From Prevotella sp. (lineage in GTDB: Bacteria > Bacteroidota > Bacteroidia > Bacteroidales > Bacteroidaceae): a stretch of 32,918 bases of DNA. Below the pieces are notes generated by a model. The model had not been told where the DNA came from and did not search any database. It saw nothing but the letters and a program-made list of their open reading frames with translations. The position numbers and the translations under genes were made by a program. The stretch covers positions 1-32,918 of the forward strand of contig JALFCW010000016.1 in NCBI GenBank assembly GCA_022771625.1, in the 5' to 3' direction. This document shows, piece by piece, positions 1 through 6,607 of this stretch (the stretch's first letter is position 1; the number at the start of each line of letters is the position of its first letter).

Positions 1-227
1 AAAAGGTGATGTTTTTGATGTATGTTGAATAAATTTGGAAGACAAAACAATCCCGCAACAAGGATAGGGGGACAGATTAAGAGCCAAAGGTTCGGATTGA
101 TTCTTTTATGGTAGCGGTCAAAGAGTACCGCTCGTAGCGCATGAATGAGTACCGGCAAATCGCTCTGTTGCGAGTGCCTCCTTTCGATTGCAGATGGTGT
201 AGCACGCTTCTTGCGTCTGCCTCTCAT
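1..227 (-). CDS. Possible partial ORF running off the left edge, unknown
   Basis: On the minus strand an ATG at 227 opens a frame that stays open for 75 codons to the window edge. The peptide starts MRGRRKKRATPSAIERR, is strongly basic at the N-terminus, and has one hydrophobic stretch (NLWLLICPPILVAGLFCLP) that could span a membrane. No TAnnTTTG promoter is obvious upstream, and an inverted repeat sits at 303-370. I do not recognise a family. It may equally be a chance open frame in non-coding DNA. Confidence 0.2.
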   Translation of the reverse strand, partial: MRGRRKKRATPSAIERRHSQQSDLPVLIHALRAVLFDRYHKRINPNLWLLICPPILVAGLFCLPNLFNIHQKHHL

Positions 228-302
228 TGACTTGCCCTTGAGTTCTTTCAGGCGCTACGGGTGGTATCCTTTGACCGATAATATCAACTAGTATGAAGTC
301 GA

Positions 303-370
303 TGGGCAAATTGGGCAAAAGCAAATTGAATAAATGAATTTGCCCAATTTGCTTTTGCCTAATTTGCCCA
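303..370. repeat. 26-bp inverted repeat
   Basis: Left arm 303-328 (begins TGGGCAAATTGGGCAAAAGC) and right arm 345-370 are complementary over 26 bp with one mismatch. Sixteen bp lie between them. The word GGGCAAA recurs inside the arms, so the structure is itself built from a shorter repeat. It could form a hairpin in either transcript. Confidence 0.8.
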
Positions 371-422
371 TTATATGTTAATGTACTACATCTGTTGTAT
401 GTATAATCTCTGCATGCAAAAA

Positions 423-455
423 AGCGGAGTCACAGCGGAGTCATAGCGGACTCAC
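423..455 (+). repeat. Three 11-bp tandem units, AGCGGAGTCAC type
   Basis: Three head-to-tail 11-bp units: AGCGGAGTCAC, AGCGGAGTCAT, AGCGGACTCAC. A related four-unit array (AGCGAAGGTAC type) lies at 19612-19655. In both arrays the penultimate unit ends in T and the others in C. The period is close to one DNA helical turn. Confidence 0.8.
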
Positions 456-510
456 ATAGGAGGAGCAAGCTTAATGGTTTTGCTTGATATTTTGGGATAA
501 TATTCCCGAA

Positions 511-530
511 ATCCATGTGACATGTGACGC
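511..530 (+). repeat. Dispersed repeat CCATGTGACATGTGACGC, copy 1
   Basis: The sequence ATCCATGTGACATGTGACGC also occurs at 19544-19563 and, inverted, at 19349-19368. A shorter degenerate version lies at 4957-4980. It contains a tandem ATGTGAC duplication. The copies sit in non-coding gaps. Confidence 0.8.
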
Positions 531-625
531 ATATTGTCACGAAATAGTGCTTCTGAGTAGTTAAATGAGAAGGAAATGAGGCAAAAAATATGTTAATTAT
601 TGCGATTTTCGAGTTAAAATGACTT

Positions 626-715
626 TCTTCTATCACTTCTATCACACCTTCTATCACTACTTAAACGTTTGATAATGTGGTGTTTAACCCCATTAGTGAT
701 AGATGTGATAGAAGA
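626..715. repeat. Iterated TCTATCAC repeats facing their inverse
   Basis: Three spaced copies of TTCTATCAC at 626-657 face two inverted copies (GTGATAGA) at 694-715. The arms can pair over roughly 20 bp with a gap. The spacer contains further short palindromic matches (TTAAAC...GTTTAA). No coding sequence is involved. Confidence 0.65.
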
Positions 716-869
716 ATTTGAAAAATTATAGATCGTGCGCGTGCGCTCGTACGCGCGAGAGAATGCGTATTGTTATGGTATGTAGATAGTAGTAGTGAAT
801 GTGTGATAACAGTTGTCGGAAGTTATTCACTAAAGCTGTTGTAATTTTGTAAGAACAGGTTTCTATTTT

Positions 870-953
870 ATGTTCCGCAGTGCGGTATGTATGTTCCCCA
901 CTGCGGAATATACGTTCCCCACTGCGGAATGTACATACCGCAGTGGGGAACGT
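870..953. repeat. Four contiguous 21-bp palindromic units
   Basis: Units at 870-890, 891-911, 912-932 and 933-953 lie head to tail with no spacer. The core is GTTCCCCACTGCGGAA. Each unit is an imperfect palindrome and the fourth is essentially the reverse complement of the third. Twenty-one bp equals two helical turns. Absence of unique spacers rules out a CRISPR array. Confidence 0.85.
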
Positions 954-1067
954 AAAACAAATAGGGGCTTCACACTATTTTATAATAGCCTTTATGGTAT
1001 ATACTGGATAACCTGAGTGAAAAAATCAATTCACTAATTTGTTCATTGTCATTAATGTTATTTGTAG

Positions 1068-1625
1068 TTATATTCGTTCTGAGAGTAATGCCCTTACCTT
1101 TTGGCTTATGACAGTGGACAGTGCCACTTTTCCATCTGGCCCAACTACCACCAATGAAGGAATCCATTTCACGCCATATAGTTTGGCCACTTCCGCCTCT
1201 CGCATTTTCTTGAGCTCACTGCATTGGGGATACTTGATGTCATATTTTTCCACAGCTGTCTGCCAGCGGGTTTTGTCTGTATCAAACGAAACTCCAAGGA
1301 ACACAACGCCTTTATCGGAAAAATCATTATAGAGGGATCGTATTTCAGGAATATCGCGAATACAGTCGGGACACCATGATGCCCAAAAGTCCAACACAAC
1401 ATATTTACCCTTGAAGTCGGACAACGAAATGGTGTTGCCGTCCAGTGACGAAAGTGTGAAGTCGGGAGCTACAGTGCCCGCCTTTGGCAGTTCAGTGGCA
1501 TATTTCGCATCGAGATCCTCTTGGGCGTTAATAGTTTGCATGCATAGCATGAACGCTACTAAAAATAATGTTTTGGCGATGCCATTGCCATAAAACTTGA
1601 AAAAACTTGTTCTGGTCATATTCAT
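1068..1625 (-). CDS. TlpA/ResA-type thioredoxin-like protein, secreted
   Basis: This 185-residue protein belongs to the AhpC-TSA/TlpA-like branch of the thioredoxin fold. An N-terminal signal-peptide-like segment (residues about 18-34, ending near INAQ) predicts export to the periplasm. The thioredoxin domain follows, with the redox motif WASWCPDC giving Cys85 and Cys88, and a later cis-Pro region (KWIPSLVVV). Such proteins reduce or exchange disulfides on periplasmic or outer-membrane proteins, so a thiol-disulfide oxidoreductase role is inferred. Its specific partner is unknown. Two ATG codons (1625 and 1619) could start it; the first is used here. It stands alone, with a TAACTTTG -7 box about 85 bp upstream. 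The length is typical for a single-domain member. Confidence 0.88.
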   Translation of the reverse strand: MNMTRTSFFKFYGNGIAKTLFLVAFMLCMQTINAQEDLDAKYATELPKAGTVAPDFTLSSLDGNTISLSDFKGKYVVLDFWASWCPDCIRDIPEIRSLYNDFSDKGVVFLGVSFDTDKTRWQTAVEKYDIKYPQCSELKKMREAEVAKLYGVKWIPSLVVVGPDGKVALSTVISQKVRALLSERI

Positions 1626-1708
1626 AAATGTATTATATTATTATAATGATGTTTACATCAGAATGTCTTCATATCTGCTGTAGTAAAAAGTGTATGACTT
1701 TTACTTTG

Positions 1709-1716
1709 CAAAGTTA
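1709..1716 (-). promoter_or_regulatory. -7 box for the thioredoxin gene
   Basis: The minus strand reads TAACTTTG, matching the Bacteroidetes TAnnTTTG -7 consensus. A well-spaced TTTG -33 element is not evident, so this is a moderate call. Confidence 0.5.
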
Positions 1717-1859
1717 TGAAATTAATCCCAAAAACGAGTGGAATTGTTTTGGAAATCGTGATTTTTTATAATACTTTATCATTTCCTAAGGCTTATGTTA
1801 TCAAGTTCTTTCTTTTTTATGCAGAGAGTCGTCAAATATTGCAAATAATAAGTGAAAAT

Positions 1860-1891
1860 TTTGGAGGAATGGAAAATAGTTCGTATCTTTG
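1860..1891 (+). promoter_or_regulatory. Promoter repeat copy 1, upstream of SprT-like gene
   Basis: TTTG (1860-1863), 20 bp, then TATCTTTG (1884-1891). The spacer GGAGGAATGGAAAATAGTT is identical or nearly identical to those at 3481 and 4338. It is followed by the SprT-like gene 30 bp downstream. Confidence 0.85.
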
Positions 1892-1920
1892 CAAAAGATT
1901 TTTATGATGAAAAGTGATTG

Positions 1921-2604
1921 ATGAAAGCCGATAGACAATACATTGAAAAGAAGTTTGAGGAGTTTAACAGGCAAATGTTTGCAGGAAAGCTCCCCCCAAT
2001 ACCTATAGAACTCAGCGATGCGAAAACATTTCTTGGGCAATGCGTATTCAAAATACGGAGGACGCTATTTGGAAAGACTGAAAAATATGATTTCCGACTG
2101 CGGATAAACACACGCATCGATTTGCCTGAGCAAAATATCGAAGATACCATAATCCATGAGATGATTCATTATTACATCGGTGTAAATCAGTTGAAGGATA
2201 CATCTGCACACGGACAGATATTCCGACAGATTATGGATGCCATTAATGTCAAGTATGGAAGACATCTGACAATATCCCACAGGATGACCAAGGAACAACG
2301 TGAACAGGCATACGACAAGCGACAACGATGGCATGTGGTGGCTGTTGTGGAATTTAAAAACGGGAAGACAGCAATAAAAGTGTTGCCAAGGATATTGCAG
2401 CGGATACTCAATTACTACAACAAGATTGGTGCCGACAATAGGGTGGCTGGCATTAAATTATATATGAGCAAAGACATTTTCTTCAACCGTTTCCCAAATT
2501 CCGGGGCACTTAATGCTACATACGTTGACGGCAAGGAACTTCAAGAGCATCTGTCGGATGCCCTGAAGTTACTTTGCGATGGCAAACAGGTTAGGAAAAT
2601 CTGA
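1921..2604 (+). CDS. SprT-like zinc metalloprotein
   Basis: A 227-residue protein with the SprT-like zincin signature: HEMIH (His79, Glu80, His83) in a predicted helix and a third ligand candidate, His97 (SAHGQIF). The N-terminal helix (ADRQYIEKKFEEFNRQMF) and the LPPIPIELSDAKTFLG strand region match SprT-like domains. Bacterial members are poorly characterised; the eukaryotic relative Spartan cleaves DNA-protein crosslinks, so a peptidase role here is family inference only. The C-terminal ~100 residues are not recognised. ATG 1921 is chosen over a TTG three bases upstream. It lies in an accessory stretch and ends 7 bp before the convergent SDR gene. Confidence 0.82.
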   Translation: MKADRQYIEKKFEEFNRQMFAGKLPPIPIELSDAKTFLGQCVFKIRRTLFGKTEKYDFRLRINTRIDLPEQNIEDTIIHEMIHYYIGVNQLKDTSAHGQIFRQIMDAINVKYGRHLTISHRMTKEQREQAYDKRQRWHVVAVVEFKNGKTAIKVLPRILQRILNYYNKIGADNRVAGIKLYMSKDIFFNRFPNSGALNATYVDGKELQEHLSDALKLLCDGKQVRKI

Positions 2605-2611
2605 TATTGTC

Positions 2612-3358
2612 TTAGCTGCGGTGAATCACACTGCCACTGGCCTGATGTGTGGCGAGTATCAACACCTCTGCTATCTGAACATGGGCAGGGGCACTGGCTG
2701 CATAGAAGGCCACATCGGCAATGTCGGTGCCGGTGAGGGGAGTGATACCTTTATATACATTGTCGGCACGCTGGTCGTCGCCATGGAAGCGGACGTTGCT
2801 GAAGTGGGTTTCCACCAATCCCGGTTTGAGGTTGGTCACTCTCACTGCCGAATGTGCCACGTCGATTCTCAGTCCGTCGGTTATAGCCTTCACTGCCGAC
2901 TTGGTGGCGCAATACACGTTTCCTCCGGCGTATGCTGCATCGCCTGCCACAGAACCGATGTTGATGACATGACCAGCGTTGCGTTCTATCATTCGCGGAA
3001 CAATCAGTCGGGTCATGGTGAGCAGTCCCTTGATATTGGTGTCGATCATCGTGTCCCAATCCTCGTAGTCGCCTTCGTATTCCGGTTCAAGACCAAGGGC
3101 GAGTCCGGCATTGTTTATCAGCACGTCGATAGTGCTCCATTCCTCGGGAAGAGAATTGACAGCTTTGGTGGCGGCATTGCGGTCGCGCACGTCGAAGCAC
3201 AGAGTCAGCACTTCCGTAGGCAGTTCTGCCTTGAGTTGGGCAAGCTTTTCGGCATTGCGTCCAGTGATGATGAGGTTATATCCGCCCTCGGCGAATTTGC
3301 GTGCACAAGCTTCGCCTATTCCGCTTGTAGCACCAGTAATCAATGCAGTCTTTTTCAT
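2612..3358 (-). CDS. Short-chain dehydrogenase/reductase, YdfG-like
   Basis: A 248-residue classical SDR. The nucleotide-binding TGATSGIG motif is at residues 8-15, NNAG at 82-85, and the catalytic Ser136 and YCATK (Tyr149, Lys153) are all present, so the enzyme should be active with NAD(P)H. Arg34 after the second strand (TGRN) suggests NADP preference. The closest architecture is the YdfG/serine-3-hydroxy-acid dehydrogenase group (length ~248, PGLVETHFS after the active site), which oxidises L-allo-threonine and 3-hydroxy acids; this substrate is inferred. It is monocistronic with a good promoter and converges on the SprT-like gene. The start is the ATG with KKTALITG following. Confidence 0.9.
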   Translation of the reverse strand: MKKTALITGATSGIGEACARKFAEGGYNLIITGRNAEKLAQLKAELPTEVLTLCFDVRDRNAATKAVNSLPEEWSTIDVLINNAGLALGLEPEYEGDYEDWDTMIDTNIKGLLTMTRLIVPRMIERNAGHVINIGSVAGDAAYAGGNVYCATKSAVKAITDGLRIDVAHSAVRVTNLKPGLVETHFSNVRFHGDDQRADNVYKGITPLTGTDIADVAFYAASAPAHVQIAEVLILATHQASGSVIHRS

Positions 3359-3388
3359 TCTTGTTTATATTTTTTTGTTATGTGGATG

Positions 3389-3419
3389 CAAAGTTACGTG
3401 ATTTTTTTTGTATGACAAA
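3389..3419 (-). promoter_or_regulatory. Promoter of the SDR gene
   Basis: The minus strand shows TTTG (3419-3416), 19 bp, then TAACTTTG (3396-3389). This fits the Bacteroidetes consensus and lies about 30 bp before the SDR ATG. Confidence 0.75.
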
Positions 3420-3476
3420 ATAAATAGGCGAAAAAATGTGGAATTAGTGTGAATAATGCAAATAATCAGGAAAAAG

Positions 3477-3508
3477 TTTGGAGGAATGGAAAATAGTTCG
3501 TATCTTTG
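3477..3508 (+). promoter_or_regulatory. Promoter repeat copy 2, upstream of MNT/HEPN pair
   Basis: TTTG (3477-3480), 20 bp, TATCTTTG (3501-3508). The spacer is identical to that of copy 1, and similarity extends upstream into a GCAAATAAT word. It drives the 3546 operon. Confidence 0.88.
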
Positions 3509-3545
3509 CGGCAAAATTAGAATAATTTATTAGAAATCAATTGTC

Positions 3546-3860
3546 ATGATAGATAAAGATGATATGATTAAGGCAATGCGCAATGTCTTAAATGGTATAG
3601 AACCCAATGTTCACGCTATACTCTTTGGTTCTCGCGCTCGTGGCGATGCTAAAGAGGGTAGTGATTGGGACGTTCTTGTTCTAATTGATAAACCACGTGT
3701 TACTTTATTAGATTATGACAAATATTCTTATCCATTGCGTGAATTGGGATGGGATTTGAACGAGATAATCAATCCTGTGTTGTTTTCCACTAAAGAATGG
3801 AATGAGAATCATTTTACCATGTTTAATCATAATGTCATGAATGAGGGAATTGCGATATGA
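3546..3860 (+). CDS. MNT-type nucleotidyltransferase, antitoxin-like
   Basis: A 104-residue minimal nucleotidyltransferase of the DNA polymerase beta superfamily. The motif LFGSRARGD (Gly28-Ser29) is followed by SDWDVLVL, whose Asp40 and Asp42 are the metal ligands, so the active site is intact. In known MNT-HEPN (MntA-HepT) modules the MNT protein neutralises the HEPN RNase by AMPylating it; that role is inferred here from the overlapping HEPN gene. The stop overlaps the next start as ATGA, implying translational coupling. It has a strong promoter repeat 38 bp upstream. A diverged paralogue follows at 4390. Confidence 0.9.
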   Translation: MIDKDDMIKAMRNVLNGIEPNVHAILFGSRARGDAKEGSDWDVLVLIDKPRVTLLDYDKYSYPLRELGWDLNEIINPVLFSTKEWNENHFTMFNHNVMNEGIAI

Positions 3861-4285
3861 TAAAGGGATTAAATGATGAGGACAGAAGGGAAATTGTAAA
3901 GTATAGGCTAGAGAAATCTTTACGAACATATAATGAAGCTGTTGGCTCTATAGCAAATGGCTATGTTGAAACAGCAGCCAATAGATTGTATTATGCGGCA
4001 TATTATGCAGTGTCTGCTTTATTAGTATCATACAAGTATGAAGCTTCAACTCACAATGGTGTGATACAGATGTTTGGTAAGGCTTTTATTAAGTCGAAAG
4101 TCTTAGAAAGAAGATATGGGACCATATTTAACCAATTGTTTTCTTTGAGAATGACAGGTGATTATGAAGACCGCCGTTTTTTAGATATAGAAGAGGATGT
4201 AAAACCATTGATTGAACCTACAAAGGAATTAATAGATGTTGTAAGTGTTATGGCTCAGGAGCAGATGGAGAGATTGTTTTTCTGA
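3857..4285 (+). CDS. HEPN-domain protein, partner of the MNT gene
   Basis: A 142-residue all-helical HEPN protein. Residues 38-58 (ETAANRLYYAAYYAVSALL) are the typical second-helix region and THNGV near residue 65 the downstream conserved turn. HEPN toxins usually carry R-x4-6-H; here Arg43 is followed at the expected place by Tyr49-Tyr50 rather than His, so RNase activity is uncertain. It may be a non-catalytic HEPN subunit that binds nucleotide or RNA. It overlaps the MNT gene by four bases and should be co-expressed. Length is normal for the family. Confidence 0.85.
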   Translation: MIKGLNDEDRREIVKYRLEKSLRTYNEAVGSIANGYVETAANRLYYAAYYAVSALLVSYKYEASTHNGVIQMFGKAFIKSKVLERRYGTIFNQLFSLRMTGDYEDRRFLDIEEDVKPLIEPTKELIDVVSVMAQEQMERLFF

Positions 4286-4333
4286 TAGTACAGGGTTGAG
4301 AGTTGTCTATTAGTGCAATTATTCAGAGAAAAG

Positions 4334-4365
4334 TTTGGAGGAATAGAAAATAGTTTGTATCTTTG
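4334..4365 (+). promoter_or_regulatory. Promoter repeat copy 3, upstream of second MNT gene
   Basis: TTTG (4334-4337), 20 bp, TATCTTTG (4358-4365). The spacer GGAGGAATAGAAAATAGTTTG differs from copy 2 at two positions only. Confidence 0.87.
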
Positions 4366-4389
4366 CGGTGTTAATAGCATTGATAAGAT

Positions 4390-4704
4390 ATGAGACGACC
4401 AGAAATTGTGGAAAAAATACGCAAGGCTATGTCCGTTGTTGCCCCCACCGCCAAGACAATTTTGTATGGCAGTGAGGCAAGAGGTGATGCTCGTCCTGAT
4501 AGTGATATTGACTTACTCGTGCTTGTTAATCAGCCAAAGTTGTCAATAAGTGAAGAGGAAAGAATCATATCGCCATTATGTGATATAGAACTTGAAACGG
4601 GTGTATTGATAAATGCTCGTGTGATGCCTCGTTTGGTATGGGAAAACCGTCCGTTTATCACTCCGTTCTATATAAATGTTACAAACGAAGGGGTTGTGTT
4701 ATGA
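4390..4704 (+). CDS. Second MNT-type nucleotidyltransferase, orphaned antitoxin
   Basis: A 104-residue paralogue of the gene at 3546 with equal length and the same layout: LYGSEARGD (Gly27-Ser28) and SDIDLLVL (Asp39, Asp41). Catalytic residues are intact. The C-terminus (PFYINVTNEGVVL) parallels that of the first copy (MFNHNVMNEGIAI), supporting common ancestry, but the two are clearly diverged. Its stop overlaps the ATG of a broken HEPN gene (ATGA), so this was once a full MNT-HEPN module. With the toxin partner decayed, it could survive as a solitary antitoxin or be drifting. The start ATG is 24 bp after the -7 box. Confidence 0.88.
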   Translation: MRRPEIVEKIRKAMSVVAPTAKTILYGSEARGDARPDSDIDLLVLVNQPKLSISEEERIISPLCDIELETGVLINARVMPRLVWENRPFITPFYINVTNEGVVL

Positions 4705-4917
4705 AACAGCAATTGAGTGAAGAAAACGTGAAGGCTCTTGTTTCATATCGTTTCCAAAGGATTGATATCAAGAGAGTCAAATCGTAGTTTCTCACTTTTG
4801 TTTGAACGTCGTCATAGTTCTGACTATGATGACTTTGCGTATGCCACAAGTGAAGAGGTTGACGAGTTGCTCCCTAAGGCACAAGCGTTTATTTCAGAAA
4901 TAGAGAGATTGTTGTGA
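4701..4917 (+). pseudogene. Decayed HEPN gene, internal deletion and frameshift
   Basis: Starting at the ATG that overlaps the MNT stop, the frame reads MKQQLSEENVKALVSYRF and stops at 4785-4787 after 28 codons. A second frame from 4786 to 4917 encodes SFSLLFERRHSSDYDDFAYA and a helical end (AQAFISEIERLL), matching the C-terminal third of the intact HEPN at 3857 (QLFSLRMTGDYEDRRFL). The central helices, including the R/YYAA region, are missing. About 70 of ~140 expected residues remain across the two frames. This looks like a deletion with frameshift that destroyed the toxin while its antitoxin remained. Confidence 0.8.
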
Positions 4918-4956
4918 TGATTAGTCTCTTGTTGTCTAGATTGGCAAATTCTTTCA

Positions 4957-4980
4957 GAAATCCATGTGACGCTCATGTGA
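4957..4980 (+). repeat. Degenerate copy of the CCATGTGAC repeat
   Basis: AAATCCATGTGACGCTCATG matches the dispersed element at 511-530 in its left half, then diverges with a second CATGTGA nearby. It lies in the gap after the HEPN remnant. Confidence 0.55.
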
Positions 4981-5027
4981 TGGGATGGGGTAGTAAGTCT
5001 TCAATTAGAGCAAATAATCGGCGAAAG

Positions 5028-5059
5028 TATAAAGGAATGGAAAATAGTTTGTATAATTG
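5028..5059 (+). promoter_or_regulatory. Promoter repeat copy 4, degenerate
   Basis: The spacer GGAATGGAAAATAGTTTG is conserved, but the -33 word is TATA instead of TTTG and the -7 box is TATAATTG instead of TATCTTTG. This copy is probably weak or dead. Confidence 0.7.
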
Positions 5060-5094
5060 CGGCAAATTAGAATGATTATGGAAATTCAAGAATT

Positions 5095-5211
5095 ATGACA
5101 TCATTAAGTAAGAAACTTAACAGGAAATTCGATTTAGTTGAAGCAGGATGCTTGCTGCCATTTGCCGAAATGAGTGTTGATAAGGATAACATATACATAA
5201 ATCTGAGATAG
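5095..5211 (+). CDS. 38-codon ORF, probable gene remnant
   Basis: The ATG at 5095 opens a 38-codon frame beginning MTSLSKKLNRKFDLVEAGC and ending at TAG 5209. It follows the degenerate promoter repeat by the same short distance as the intact genes above it. The peptide looks like the N-terminal part of a soluble protein but I do not recognise it. A small truncated gene is the most likely reading; chance is possible. Confidence 0.3.
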   Translation: MTSLSKKLNRKFDLVEAGCLLPFAEMSVDKDNIYINLR

Positions 5212-5280
5212 CAAAGAATTTTTTTAGGTTAAATTTATGTTAAAACTTTAAATTGCTATACGGATTATAATTATTTGTTG

Positions 5281-5288
5281 TATATTTG
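5281..5288 (+). promoter_or_regulatory. -7 box of the Hsp70/HerA-like cassette
   Basis: TATATTTG matches the Bacteroidetes -7 consensus at the upstream end of the long leader. No clean -33 TTTG at 19-21 bp is visible; the region upstream is AT-rich. It is the best candidate for driving the cassette. Confidence 0.6.
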
Positions 5289-5634
5289 CATCGCAACTGG
5301 AGGCTCTTTATTCCAAAGAGGATAGCCAGTGGTCAAGATAGGCATATTTGCTTTATCCGTTTCATGCTCGAAGTCTGGAAAACTACAAGCTCTCTGAAAC
5401 AATGGATGAGGTATGATATGCCCTTCCTTGGTGTATGATTATCTTTCGGTACAGCCCTAACTGTGCCCTTTGAATATCAGCACAAGGATGGGGCTTGTCG
5501 TATTCGCTTTCATTCGTTTCAAAGGTTTTTCCAGACACCTGAGCTGAGGATGGGCAGATATGAAGCTCCATCCTTTTCTTGTATATATGTTAAATCGCCG
5601 TTGTAGTGGAGCTTGTCGGCAACAATATGGTAAA
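5289..5634 (+). other. Long, possibly structured leader before the cassette
   Basis: About 340 bp separate the -7 box from the first convincing start codon. A stem-loop lies at its 5' end (5297-5329): outer CTGG/CCAG, an internal loop, and inner CTCTTT/AAAGAG closing a 5-base loop. GGATGG and CCATCC at 5548-5577 can also pair ahead of a T-rich stretch. No long coding frame crosses it on the + strand. It could be a regulatory leader or a separate small RNA. It does not match a riboswitch or housekeeping RNA that I recognise. Confidence 0.4.
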
Positions 5635-6588
5635 ATGACAATGGCAAAAAAGACATTATGTGAGTTGTTTGAGTCAAACCAGGCTCAACTTCAACACTCT
5701 CTTACAGGTATGACTTTGCCAAAGGATATGAGCAAAGTACAAAAAACCGTTTCTTCTTATTTAGAAAAGGTATTTGATGCAGAAGGTGAGTTCAGGCAAA
5801 ACCTCACACAATCTGAGGATTATATTCTAGATGCGGCAATCTCATTACTGAATGCCCAGCAGAAAATAAGTTCTGCTCTGCTGAAAGATATAAACATTAT
5901 TAACGATTCAAAAAAACTAAATACATCTGCTAATACACCAAAAAACAAAGAATCAAATTCGGCAAATGTTTTTAATATTGGTTCAAAAAACACATTATTT
6001 GGTGTAGCTGGTGGTGCCATTGCTGGTAAACTCATACTTGGTGGCTGGGGAGCTGTATTTGGGGCTATTGCAGGAGTTGCCTTATCTATATATCTGTCTA
6101 ACAGAACACAAACAAAACCGCAATCTCAGACTATAAGCACGGTCGTACAAGAAGGAAACACCAATAAGCCCATTGATGTGGATAGTTTTATTCATATCAT
6201 TCATGATGTTTGTGAAAGTGTTGATAACTTAATAGGTACATTCAGATCACAAGTAAACCGTGTTGTGCAAAAATATGAATCACAGGACAAACCCACTTTG
6301 GACAAAGAGTATCGTATTCTTCTTGAAAGTATCCAGAGTCTTGTTGGATATGAGCGCAATCATGACTCAACAGAAGAGAAATATACTAAGAAGATTCAAG
6401 ACAGAATAGAAGATCTGGCAGAATCGCTTGATAACTACGATATAAAGTTGGTAAACTATTCAGAAGACAAATCGTCATGGTTTGATAAAGTGCCATCTCC
6501 AAACACTACAGGGTTGAAGGAGGTATTCCCTGCTATAATAAAGGATAATGTTTTGATTATTCCTGGAAAAGTATTTATTCCATCATAA
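5635..6588 (+). CDS. Glycine-zipper membrane-type protein, cassette gene 1
   Basis: An unrecognised 317-residue protein. Residues 1-115 are predicted helical and polar. Residues about 118-152 form a Gly/Ala-rich hydrophobic segment (LFGVAGGAIAGKLILGG, then AVFGAIAGVALSIYL) typical of glycine zippers that insert into or oligomerise in membranes. The remaining ~165 residues are charged and probably coiled-coil (YESQDKPTLDKEYRILLES). The frame could begin at 5560, but that start lies in the leader; ATG 5635 (or 5641, MAKKTLCELF) is better. It is the first gene of the cassette, 19 bp before the Hsp70-like gene. A membrane-anchor or pore-subunit role is inference from the zipper and the zippers in genes 2 and 3. 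Confidence 0.72.
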   Translation: MTMAKKTLCELFESNQAQLQHSLTGMTLPKDMSKVQKTVSSYLEKVFDAEGEFRQNLTQSEDYILDAAISLLNAQQKISSALLKDINIINDSKKLNTSANTPKNKESNSANVFNIGSKNTLFGVAGGAIAGKLILGGWGAVFGAIAGVALSIYLSNRTQTKPQSQTISTVVQEGNTNKPIDVDSFIHIIHDVCESVDNLIGTFRSQVNRVVQKYESQDKPTLDKEYRILLESIQSLVGYERNHDSTEEKYTKKIQDRIEDLAESLDNYDIKLVNYSEDKSSWFDKVPSPNTTGLKEVFPAIIKDNVLIIPGKVFIPS

Positions 6589-6607
6589 AGCAGAATAGAA
6601 TGAAATT

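Larger units (their letters stand above)
228..1067. other. Long intergenic region packed with unrelated short repeats
   Basis: About 840 bp without a convincing gene. Open frames here are short, lack promoters and overlap repeats. It holds at least five separate repeat structures, listed individually: an inverted repeat at 303-370, an 11-bp tandem array at 423-455, a CCATGTGACATGTGACGC element at 511-530, TCTATCAC iterations facing their inverse at 626-715, a GC-rich hairpin at 737-756, and a 21-bp palindromic tandem array at 870-953. The terminal stretch belongs to the 3' flank of the minus-strand thioredoxin gene. Confidence 0.7.

Noticed and set aside
118..324. 68-codon minus-strand frame as a gene
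   Set aside because: No promoter, no recognisable domain, composition unlike the neighbours, and its start lies inside the inverted repeat arm.
870..953. CRISPR-like array
   Set aside because: The 21-bp units are contiguous with no unique spacers, one is inverted, and no cas gene is nearby.
5383..5571. 62-codon minus-strand frame in the cassette leader
   Set aside because: It has no promoter and no recognisable domain, and probably reflects a chance opening in the leader.
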